NCBI GenBank assembly: GCA_958295515.1
Contig: CATQGW010000004.1
Span: forward strand, 124,001 to 188,000
DNA: 64,000 bases
Source: an uncultured Dehalococcoidia bacterium
GTDB taxonomy: Bacteria > Chloroflexota > Dehalococcoidia > Bin125
Reading direction: 5' to 3'
In this document: piece by piece, positions 17,584 through 24,805 of the stretch
Layout: every line of letters starts with the position of its first letter
Position numbering within the stretch: the stretch's first letter is position 1
The notes under the pieces: model-generated
Database searches by the model: none
Told to the model about the DNA's origin: nothing
The model's input: only the letters and a program-made list of their open reading frames with translations
Program-made: the position numbers and the translations under genes

Positions 17584-17880
17584 TCACAGATGAATCGTCT
17601 CCGTCTCCACACCCGTCACTTCCGCATCCACGCCCAGACCCTCGATGAACCGCTGAATATGCTGCGCCGTCGCATGACTGCGCGCCTCGGCGTTGGAGAC
17701 CGTCACGAACACCAATGTCGCCGCAGTACGATCGTCAAGCTCGCCAACCTCCGCCGCTGCAACGTTGAACTTGTTGCGCACCCGATCCCGCACTCGCCGC
17801 ACCACCGCCCGTTTGTCCTTCAGCGAGGCCGACTCGAAGAGCATCAGCTCGACGCGCAGCACGCAGATCACTGCCGGCAC
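17584..17880 (-). CDS. DUF503 (YlxP-like) protein
   Basis: The 98-residue product has the DUF503/YlxP hallmarks: an early V-L-R-V-E-L strand, S-L-K-D-K-R-A-V-V-R-R-V-R-D-R-V-R-N-K-F-N-V-A-A-A-E-V, then A-T-L-V-F-V-T-V-S-N. YlxP homologues are usually near ribosome-maturation genes and have been tied to 30S assembly; no reaction is known. It starts five bases after the scpB stop, so the two should be cotranscribed. Confidence 0.9.
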   Translation of the reverse strand: MPAVICVLRVELMLFESASLKDKRAVVRRVRDRVRNKFNVAAAEVGELDDRTAATLVFVTVSNAEARSHATAQHIQRFIEGLGVDAEVTGVETETIHL

Positions 17881-17885
17881 GCCGA

Positions 17886-18488
17886 CTACTCCTGCGCCGT
17901 CTCGGATGCTTCGAGCGGCAGCGTCGCCTGCTCCGACGGCGGCGGCACATCCGCCAGCGGCGGCAACTCCGCCAGCGCGCCCAGCCCGAAGTGGTCCAGA
18001 AAACGCGGCGTCACGCTCCAGAGCAGCGGCTGCCCCGGCGCCTCCAGCCGCCCCACCGGCTCAATCAGGTCCCGCGCCCGCAACGTGCGCAGCGCCGCCC
18101 CCGCGCCCACCCCCCGCGCCTGCTCGATCGCCGTCCGTGTGATCGGCTGCCGGTAAGCGACAATCGCCAGCGTCTCCAGCGCCGCCTTCGAGAGTCGGTT
18201 CGGCGCTTCCAGCCCCAGCAGCCGCTCAACCCAGGGCGCAGCCTCGGGCGCGCTGACCAGCGCCACCGCCGCGCCGTGCCGCCGCAGCCGCACGCCGCGA
18301 TTCTGATCGCCGGCCATCTCCGCCAGCGCCTGCTCCACCGCATCGGGCGAGACGCCCGTCACCCGCGCCAGCAGCGGAATCGTCGGCGGCTGCTCGGCCA
18401 CCAGCAGCAGCGCCTCCAGCACCATCGCCAGATTCTCGGGCCGCTCCGGCGCGTCGGACGGCGCTGCGGCGTCGCTCGCCTCCGTCAT
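17886..18488 (-). CDS. scpB: Chromosome segregation and condensation protein ScpB
   Basis: ScpB is a winged-helix partner of the SMC-ScpA condensin. The protein shows the typical opening (L-A-M-V-L-E-A-L-L-L-V-A-E-Q-P), then S-K-A-A-L-E-T-L-A-I-V-A-Y-R-Q-P-I-T-R and a second winged helix with R-G-V-G-A. The ATG at 18488 overlaps the mtaB stop (ATGA). scpA is not adjacent in this window, which is less common. Confidence 0.95.
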   Translation of the reverse strand: MTEASDAAAPSDAPERPENLAMVLEALLLVAEQPPTIPLLARVTGVSPDAVEQALAEMAGDQNRGVRLRRHGAAVALVSAPEAAPWVERLLGLEAPNRLSKAALETLAIVAYRQPITRTAIEQARGVGAGAALRTLRARDLIEPVGRLEAPGQPLLWSVTPRFLDHFGLGALAELPPLADVPPPSEQATLPLEASETAQE

Positions 18489-19831
18489 CGCGCCGCCAGC
18501 TTCCCGATCGCCGTAGGCGTCTCGCCATCGCTCTCGCTGAGGCCGACAATCTGCACCGCCAACAGCCGATTCAGCGGCGGCGGCGCGGACTCGCTCCATT
18601 CCAACTCCACAGGCACGTACGTATCGGTCAGTCCATGCAGCCGCGCTCCATCCGCCGACTCGAAGAGCACCGGCAGCGTCTCGCCAATCAAATGCCCGCG
18701 GAACGCGCGCGCCTGCTCGGTGGCGAGCCGCCGCAGACGACTCGCGCGCTCGCGTTTGGCCTGCGGCGCTACATCGTCCTCCAGCAACGCCGCGCTGGTG
18801 CGCGGACGCGGCGAATAGGGAAAGACATGCATATCGGCGAACGCCGCCTCGCGGCAGAGTTCGTATGTCTGCTCGAAATCCTCATCGCTCTCGCCGGGAA
18901 ATCCCACGATCACGTCGGTTGTGATCGCCGCACCCGGCACGGCCGCGCGGATCTGCCGCAGCGCGCCGAGAAACTGCGCCGCATCGTAGCGCCGCCGCAT
19001 TCGCCCCAGCACGCGATCCGAGCCGCTCTGCAGCGCCAGATGAAAGTGTCGGCAAAGCCGCGCATCGTCCCAGCACGCCAACAGCTGCGGCGTGATGTCC
19101 TGCGGCTGAATTGAGGAGTAGCGCAACCGCGGCGCATCGGTCCGGCTGAGCAGCGCCTGAATCAGCCGCGCCGCGCTGCTCCCGTCGTCGCGATCACGCC
19201 CGTACGCACCCGGCTGCGTGCCGGTCAGCACAACCTCCTGCACGCCCTCGGCAACGCGATCCCGCACCTGCGCCACGACTTCATCGATCGGGACCGCACG
19301 CTCGCGTCCGCGCACGGCAGGCACGATGCAGAACGCGCAGACATCGTCGCAGCCTTCCTGAATCTTGATGAACGCCCGCGTGCGTCCCGTAGAACGCTCC
19401 GCGGTACGTGCGCCGCCGCGCCGGGAGCGGCCCAGTTCGCGCAGCACCGCGTCAGGCGCGGACGCTTTGTCCGCGTTCGAGACCACGACATCCACGCCCA
19501 GCTCGGCGATCAGCGCTTCGCCGGCATGCTGCGCGTAGCAGCCCGTAACCACGACCGCCGCATCGGGCGACATCCGCTTGGCGAGTCGGATCAGCCGCCG
19601 CGCTTTCCGATCGGCGACATGCGTGACGCTGCATGTGTTGATCAGCCAGGCATCGGCGTCAGCCGGGCGATCCACCGTGACGCAGCCGGCCTCCTGCAAC
19701 ACACGCGCCGCCGCCTGCGTTTCCGCCTGGTTCAGCTTGCAGCCGAGCGTGAGCGCGGCGACGACGGGGGCGCGCCGCGCGGGCGCGCCGCTGGAGGTGG
19801 CTGCCACGAAGCGCTCCTTCACCGCTACCAT
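18485..19831 (-). CDS. mtaB: tRNA t6A37 methylthiotransferase MtaB
   Basis: MtaB is a radical-SAM enzyme that turns t6A37 into ms2t6A37 in tRNA. The N-terminal domain has T-L-G-C-K-L-N-Q, I-N-T-C-S-V-T and V-T-G-C-Y-A-Q, which distinguish MtaB from MiaB and RimO. The radical-SAM cluster is C161-x3-C165-x2-C168. The ATG at 19831 gives 448 residues, normal for the family; a longer upstream frame lacks family similarity. It leads an mtaB-scpB-ylxP operon. Confidence 0.94.
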   Translation of the reverse strand: MVAVKERFVAATSSGAPARRAPVVAALTLGCKLNQAETQAAARVLQEAGCVTVDRPADADAWLINTCSVTHVADRKARRLIRLAKRMSPDAAVVVTGCYAQHAGEALIAELGVDVVVSNADKASAPDAVLRELGRSRRGGARTAERSTGRTRAFIKIQEGCDDVCAFCIVPAVRGRERAVPIDEVVAQVRDRVAEGVQEVVLTGTQPGAYGRDRDDGSSAARLIQALLSRTDAPRLRYSSIQPQDITPQLLACWDDARLCRHFHLALQSGSDRVLGRMRRRYDAAQFLGALRQIRAAVPGAAITTDVIVGFPGESDEDFEQTYELCREAAFADMHVFPYSPRPRTSAALLEDDVAPQAKRERASRLRRLATEQARAFRGHLIGETLPVLFESADGARLHGLTDTYVPVELEWSESAPPPLNRLLAVQIVGLSESDGETPTAIGKLAAR

Positions 19832-19873
19832 ATAAGCCGCGCACGGATCGCGACCCGGTAAAGGAGCGGCGCA

Positions 19874-19999
19874 ATGGTGGAAGTCGGACTGGCCATCCTG
19901 TTCATCGCCATTCTGGTCGGCGCGGACCGCCGCCGCTACGAGCGCTTCGGCGAGCGCATGCGCGAGGTCGTCGACTGGCTGGACCGCCCCGAGCAATAA
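19874..19999 (+). CDS. 41-residue single-pass membrane protein
   Basis: A good AAGGAG lies 8 bases before this ATG. The product has one hydrophobic helix (V-G-L-A-I-L-F-I-A-I-L-V-G) followed by an Arg-rich amphipathic tail ending D-W-L-D-R-P-E-Q. This is the shape of a small membrane-anchored peptide with a cytosolic tail. It diverges from mtaB. No family is recognised, but the ribosome binding site and composition support it. Confidence 0.55.
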   Translation: MVEVGLAILFIAILVGADRRRYERFGERMREVVDWLDRPEQ

Positions 20000-20018
20000 G
20001 GCGGCCTCGCAGCGCGGT

Positions 20019-20048
20019 TTGACATGCATAGGACGCGCGTTCTACAAT
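20019..20048 (+). promoter_or_regulatory. Strong sigma-70-like promoter
   Basis: A perfect -35 box TTGACA (20019-20024) and TACAAT (20043-20048, five of six) are separated by 18 bases. The predicted start near 20055 leaves about 40 bases of leader before the ATG at 20095. This is the best consensus promoter I see in the window. Confidence 0.7.
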
Positions 20049-20094
20049 AGCGGCATCGACGCTGAGTCCGAACAACGGACCACGAGGTGCGCAA

Positions 20095-20313
20095 ATGACG
20101 CTCTCCACCCAAACCCGAGGCATCCAGCTGGCGCTGACGCAGAAGCAGCAGAAGCGCCGCCGCGCGCCCGCTCCGCCCCATCCGCCCTGCCCGATCTGCG
20201 CCGGCCCCACCGCCCGCCACGGCGCCCGGAACGTCTGCGCCGTCTGCGGCCACGGCGCCCAGGAACAACCCCGCCGCCGCCCCGCCTACCGCCCCCGCCG
20301 CCATCCCAACTAA
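20095..20313 (+). CDS. Small zinc-ribbon protein
   Basis: The 72-residue protein has a basic N-terminus (Q-K-Q-Q-K-R-R-R) and two knuckles, C-P-I-C and C-A-V-C-G, about 16 residues apart, which should bind one zinc. The tail is Arg/Pro rich. Its strong upstream promoter and small basic zinc-ribbon character suggest a nucleic-acid or ribosome-associated protein, but no family is recognised. Confidence 0.65.
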   Translation: MTLSTQTRGIQLALTQKQQKRRRAPAPPHPPCPICAGPTARHGARNVCAVCGHGAQEQPRRRPAYRPRRHPN

Positions 20314-20343
20314 CGCCGGCGGCGCAGACCCATCCCACATCCC

Positions 20344-20491
20344 GTCGTTCCCTCTTGCCCTCACCTCGTCATTCTCACACCCCCGTCCCGTCACTCCCAC
20401 ACCCGATTCCGTCATTCCCGCGAACGCGGGAATCTCGTCGCGGGGCTTCGGAGCTCGGACGCGGGGATTCCCGCTCAAGGCGGGAATGACG
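20344..20491. repeat. Palindromic element with a left-side ladder
   Basis: The core runs 20410-20491 with terminal inverted repeats GTCATTCCCGC and GCGGGAATGAC (11 bases, perfect) and internal hairpins. Left of it, related edges GTCGTTCCC, GTCATTCTC and GTCACTCCC start at 20344, 20368 and 20390, then GTCATTCCC at 20411, giving steps of 24, 22 and 21 bases. It resembles the elements at 13558 and 40339 but uses CATTCCC instead of CATACCC. No gene is seen here. Confidence 0.7.
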
Positions 20492-20560
20492 GATGGCAGG
20501 CACGCATGACAAGGTAAACGGGCGGGAAGAATTCGCAGCGGCTGGCTACGATGGTGGACG

Positions 20561-20740
20561 ATGAACGCCGCCTACATCTTTCTCGGTGTCCTGCTGCTGC
20601 TGACCATCCTCTGGGCCGGCGGCTACATCAAGCTGGGCGGCGTCACCTCCCTCTTCCGACGAATCCGCCTCGCCGCGCTGCTCTGGGCAGCGGCGATTAC
20701 GGCCATCGCGTTGGTGCGCATCCTCGGTCTCGGCGGCTGA
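20561..20740 (+). CDS. 59-residue two-helix membrane protein
   Basis: The product is mostly hydrophobic: helix one about residues 4-20 (I-F-L-G-V-L-L-L-L-T-I-L-W-A-G-G), a short basic loop with L-F-R-R-I-R, and helix two about 36-55. No family is recognised. No ribosome binding site is seen, but TACGAT ends eight bases before the ATG, so it may be leaderless. It ends 15 bases before the glycerate kinase gene. Confidence 0.5.
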   Translation: MNAAYIFLGVLLLLTILWAGGYIKLGGVTSLFRRIRLAALLWAAAITAIALVRILGLGG

Positions 20741-20755
20741 AACGGCGGACGCGCA

Positions 20756-21865
20756 ATGCGAATTCTGGTCGCCCCCCAGGAATTCAAGGGCAGCCTGAGC
20801 GCCGTTGAAGCCGCTGATTGCTTTGCCGCCGCTGCGCGGGCGGTGCATCCGACCGCCGAAATCGACCTCGCGCCCATCGCCGACGGCGGGCCGGGCACCG
20901 TGCAGGCGATCGTGCGCGCGGCGCGCGGGCGAACCTCGATCGCCCGCGTCTCGGGACCGCTGGGCGCGCCCGTCGATGCCCGCTGGGGGCGAATCGACGA
21001 CGGCCGCAGCGCCGTCATCGAGATGGCCGCCGCAGCCGGGCTGACTCTGCTGACCGCCGACCAGCTGGACCCGCGCCGCGCCGCAACGCACGGCGTGGGC
21101 GAACTGATCATCCACGCCCTGGACTCGCGGGCGGAGCGCATCCTGATCGGCGTCGGCGGCAGCGCCAGCAACGACGGCGGGGCAGGAATGGCGGCGGCGC
21201 TGGGCGCGCAGCTGTTCGACGACACCGGCCGAAGCCTCCCGCCGGGCGGCGCAGCGCTGGCGCAGCTGGCGCGAATCGATATCTCCGCGCTCGATCCCCG
21301 CCTCGCATCCACCAAATTCGAGGTGCTGTGCGATGTGCAGAACCCCCTCATCGGCCCCGACGGTGCAAGCGCCGTATACGGGCCGCAGAAAGGCGCTGAC
21401 GCGGCGGCAGTCGCCGAGCTGGACCGCGCACTGGCCAACTACGCGGGAATCGTCGAGCGCGACCTCGGTCTCAGCATCGCCGCGCTGCCCGGCGGCGGCG
21501 CAGCCGGCGGCCTCGCGGCCGGTCTCGCCGCGTTCTGCGGCGCGCGCCTCGTCTCCGGCTTCAACGCCGTCGCCGACGCCATCGGCCTCGCCGAGCGCGT
21601 CGCCCAGGCCGATCTGGTGCTCACCGGCGAGGGGCGGCTGGACACCCAGTCGGCCTGGGGTAAGTCGGTCGCCGGCGTCGCTCGGCTGGCGCAAACCGCC
21701 GGCAAACCCTGCGCCGCCATCTGCGGCCTGATCGAGGGCGACGGCCGCCTGCCCGGCCTCACCGATCGCGAACAGTCCACCCCGCCCGGCATGCCTCTGG
21801 AGCAAGCAATGGCCGGCGCTCCCGCGCTGGTCGCCGCCGCCGTCCAGCGCGTCCTGTGGCGCTAA
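20756..21865 (+). CDS. Glycerate kinase (GlxK/GarK type)
   Basis: The 369-residue protein matches type I glycerate kinases, which phosphorylate D-glycerate to phosphoglycerate. Diagnostic parts are the opening A-P-Q-E-F-K-G-S-L-S, the P-I-A-D-G-G-P-G-T segment, G-V-G-G-S-A-S-N-D-G-G-A-G-M near residue 130, and L-T-G-E-G-R-L-D-T-Q-S near residue 285. It links glycerate from photorespiratory-like, serine or sugar-acid routes to glycolysis. The last four bases overlap the next, convergent gene. Confidence 0.93.
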   Translation: MRILVAPQEFKGSLSAVEAADCFAAAARAVHPTAEIDLAPIADGGPGTVQAIVRAARGRTSIARVSGPLGAPVDARWGRIDDGRSAVIEMAAAAGLTLLTADQLDPRRAATHGVGELIIHALDSRAERILIGVGGSASNDGGAGMAAALGAQLFDDTGRSLPPGGAALAQLARIDISALDPRLASTKFEVLCDVQNPLIGPDGASAVYGPQKGADAAAVAELDRALANYAGIVERDLGLSIAALPGGGAAGGLAAGLAAFCGARLVSGFNAVADAIGLAERVAQADLVLTGEGRLDTQSAWGKSVAGVARLAQTAGKPCAAICGLIEGDGRLPGLTDREQSTPPGMPLEQAMAGAPALVAAAVQRVLWR

Positions 21866-22287
21866 AGGAATGGGGCGTAGCGGGGGTGCGAAGACTCGGG
21901 CTGGATATGCGCGTCGCGGCGGGGGGCGATGCCGATCTGGTCGAGACGATCGTCGTCAATCCCGAAATGGTGCGCCACCTCGTGCAACACCGTTTCGCGC
22001 ACCTGCTCGACGACCTCTTCCTCCGAACGACAGATCGCCTCAATCGGCTCCTGATAGATGTAGATGCGGTCCGGCAGCACCTCGCCGTAGCTGCCCCGCA
22101 CGGTCAGCGGGCGGCCGCTGTAGAGGCCGAGCAGCAGATCGCCCGACGACAGACCGACCATCTCCAGCTCCTCCGGCTCCGGCCGGCTGCGCACCAGCAC
22201 GACGACATTCTCCATCCGCTCCGCGAGCGCATCGGGAATTTCATCGAGCGCGCGCGCGACGAGCCGTCGGAAGCGGGAGCGTTGCAT
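21862..22287 (-). CDS. Zincin-like metallopeptidase family protein
   Basis: The 141-residue protein has the metal site H102-E103-x2-H106-x2-G109-x2-D112, the pattern of the small zincin-like family (DUF1025). The upstream strand D-R-I-Y-I-Y-Q-E-P-I-E is also typical. Substrates of the family are not established. It starts four bases after the penicillin-binding protein stop and is probably cotranscribed with it. Confidence 0.9.
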   Translation of the reverse strand: MQRSRFRRLVARALDEIPDALAERMENVVVLVRSRPEPEELEMVGLSSGDLLLGLYSGRPLTVRGSYGEVLPDRIYIYQEPIEAICRSEEEVVEQVRETVLHEVAHHFGIDDDRLDQIGIAPRRDAHIQPESSHPRYAPFL

Positions 22288-22291
22288 CCGC

Positions 22292-24652
22292 TTACGGTAC
22301 TGCCCCCGTCAGAATCGCGCCTTCCAGCACCCGCCGAGCGATCGGGCCGGCATCGTCCGCGCCCGATTTACCGTCGTCGAGCACCACCGCGACGACCAGC
22401 TTGGGGTCGTCGTAGTTCGCCCAGGCGGCAAACCAGGCGTGGGTGAAGAACGGTCCGACTGGCTCGGGCGGACCTTCCTGCTGCTCCTGCTGCTGCGCTT
22501 CGTCCGCCGCCGCCTGCTGCGCGGCCTGCTCTTCCTCCTCATCGACGGTGGCGATGGTTTCGGCGTCAATCACCTGATCTTCGGCGGTGCCCGATTTGCC
22601 GGCGACCCGCAGCGCGCTGCCGTTGAACGGTCCCCAGCCCGTCCCGTAGGGCTGCGAGACCACCCCGCGCAGCGCCGCCTGCAGCTGACTCAGCGTCTCG
22701 GCGGAGATCGGCAGCACGTTGATCGCGCGCCGCTCGAGCACTTCCGGCGGAGCGTTGAGCGGCTCGATCGACTGGACGATCACGGGAGTGAAGAGCACGC
22801 CGTTGGTGGCCATCGCGGCGTAGGCGTTGGCCATCTGTAGCACGGTGACCGCCACGAAGCCCTGCCCGATGCTCATATTCAGCGTGTCGCCCGTGTACCA
22901 CGCTTCGTTCAGCTGATCGCGCTTCCAGACCGGCGAGGGATTGACCCCGGCCTCTTCGGCCAGCCCCACCACGCCGGTCGGCGCGCCGAAGCCGAAACCG
23001 GCCGCGATCGCCGGCAGCAGCCGCTCGTTGAGGCGATCCAGCTGCAAGCCAATCTCGTAGAAGACCGTGTTGCAGGACTCTGCCAGCGCGCGCGCCAGGC
23101 TGATCCGGCCCTGGTCCGTGTCCTTCCAGTTGCGCAGCGGCTCGTCGCCCACGCCCATCCACTCCACCGGGCAGCCGAGCCGGTCGCTGACCTCATAGCC
23201 GCCCTCTTGCAGCGCCGCCGCGAGCGTGATCGACTTGAACGTCGAGCCCGGCGCGTAGACCTGCTCGACCGCGCGGTTGATGAACGGCTGGCGCTCATCG
23301 CCGAAATACAGATCGACCTCCGCCTGCGTGTAGCCGTCCACGATCGCGTTGGGATCGAAGCGCGGATAGGAGGCCATCGCCAGGATGTGCCCGTTGCGCG
23401 GATCCAGCGCCACCGCCGCGCCCAGCTCCTCGCCCAATGCCGCCTCCGCCAACTGCTGCACGCGGATGTCCAACGTCAGCCGCACATCTGCCCCCGCTAC
23501 GGCGTCGCGCGAGATGATCTCGCGGATCGGCCGCCCAACCGGATCCAGCACCACCAGCGAGCCGCCGCGCCGCCCGGCCAGCGCCGGCTCGAACGAGTAC
23601 TCGATCCCGTCGCGCCCCACCATGTCGCCCGCGCGGTAGCCGCCGGCGAAACGCAGCTCCAACTCTTCGGCATCGATCTCCTGTAGATAGCCCACCACAT
23701 GCGTGGCCAGATCGCCGTACGGATACCAGCGCCGCGTATCCCGCTGCACCAGAATGCCATGACCGGAAAGCTGATCGTATTCCTCGATTAAGGACGCCGG
23801 CGTGTCGATCGGCAGCTCGGCCACGGGCAGAAACTGGTAGCCGAGGACGTCCTGGTAAATCAGCGCGCGCACCACCGACTCCTCCATCCCCAGCCGCTCG
23901 ACGAAGAAGTTGATGATGAAGTCCTCATCGGAGACGGCGTCCCAATGGACGCCGACGATCGCCACCTCCGCCGCCCCCGCCAGCACCTCGCCGTTGCGAT
24001 CCAGAATGCGCCCTCGCTGCGGCTGCTGAATCAGCGTGCGCACCAGATAACCCTCAGGACCGAGCCCGTCGAAGATCAGGTCCGGCGACCAGTTGACCAC
24101 CCAGTGCGGCTGGCGCAGCACCGGCGCGAAGACATGCTCCTCAATCTCGCCGAAGAAGGTGGTTTGGTAGCGCAGCACCACCTCGAAGGCGGGCGCGTTG
24201 ACCTCGTCGATGTTCACCACCTCCCAGCTGAAGCCGCGGATCGTGGCCTCCGCCCAGATATCGCGGTAACGCTGCGCAAAGCGCTCGGCGTCGTAGCGCT
24301 CCTTGCCTTCGGTGCTGATCGTGCTCCAGGCCTCGGCCAGCTGGTCGGTGGCGAGCAGATGAAAGAAGCGCTGCACCGCTTCCAGCGCGCTGGCCGGCGC
24401 GCGGGTCAGGTCCTCCAGCTGCTCTGCGGGCGGCAGCGCCGCCCCGCCGCCGCTCTGCGCCTGCTGCTCGACCGCCGCCTGCGCCGCCGCCTGCTGCTCA
24501 ACCTGCTCTTCCGCCTGCGGAAAGTACTCCGAGAGGTCGCGCTCCGATTCGCCGCCGAAGATGCAGCCGCTCACCACAAACGCGCCAAGCACGAGTGCAA
24601 CCAGAATCAACGCGAGCAGCCTCGCGCGCCTTATTCCCCTACCAGCCGCCAT
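22292..24652 (-). CDS. Penicillin-binding transpeptidase with an NTF2-like domain
   Basis: The 786-residue cell-wall enzyme has a signal sequence ending in a lipobox-like V-V-S-G-C near residue 30. A Gln/Glu-rich linker follows, then an NTF2-like MecA-N domain (about 90-190), a dimerisation domain beginning R-G-R-I-L-D-R-N-G, and a transpeptidase domain. Active-site motifs are S470-T-F-K473, S526-C-N528 and K686-S-G688. The MecA-N type is typical of class B PBPs that cross-link peptidoglycan. A poly-Gln/Glu insert lies near residues 700-730. It diverges from the secreted RCC1 gene. Confidence 0.93.
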   Translation of the reverse strand: MAAGRGIRRARLLALILVALVLGAFVVSGCIFGGESERDLSEYFPQAEEQVEQQAAAQAAVEQQAQSGGGAALPPAEQLEDLTRAPASALEAVQRFFHLLATDQLAEAWSTISTEGKERYDAERFAQRYRDIWAEATIRGFSWEVVNIDEVNAPAFEVVLRYQTTFFGEIEEHVFAPVLRQPHWVVNWSPDLIFDGLGPEGYLVRTLIQQPQRGRILDRNGEVLAGAAEVAIVGVHWDAVSDEDFIINFFVERLGMEESVVRALIYQDVLGYQFLPVAELPIDTPASLIEEYDQLSGHGILVQRDTRRWYPYGDLATHVVGYLQEIDAEELELRFAGGYRAGDMVGRDGIEYSFEPALAGRRGGSLVVLDPVGRPIREIISRDAVAGADVRLTLDIRVQQLAEAALGEELGAAVALDPRNGHILAMASYPRFDPNAIVDGYTQAEVDLYFGDERQPFINRAVEQVYAPGSTFKSITLAAALQEGGYEVSDRLGCPVEWMGVGDEPLRNWKDTDQGRISLARALAESCNTVFYEIGLQLDRLNERLLPAIAAGFGFGAPTGVVGLAEEAGVNPSPVWKRDQLNEAWYTGDTLNMSIGQGFVAVTVLQMANAYAAMATNGVLFTPVIVQSIEPLNAPPEVLERRAINVLPISAETLSQLQAALRGVVSQPYGTGWGPFNGSALRVAGKSGTAEDQVIDAETIATVDEEEEQAAQQAAADEAQQQEQQEGPPEPVGPFFTHAWFAAWANYDDPKLVVAVVLDDGKSGADDAGPIARRVLEGAILTGAVP

Positions 24653-24805
24653 ACCGCTCGCCTACCGAAGCCCCCGCCCCACCCACCGTACCCCGCCCCC
24701 GCCAGCCGCGCCACAGCTTGCCCCGCCATGCAGCGCCGACATCGCTAGCGTGCGGCTGTAAGACTGGACCGCCCGCCGCAACAGGGCTTGCAAGAGCGAG
24801 ACCAC

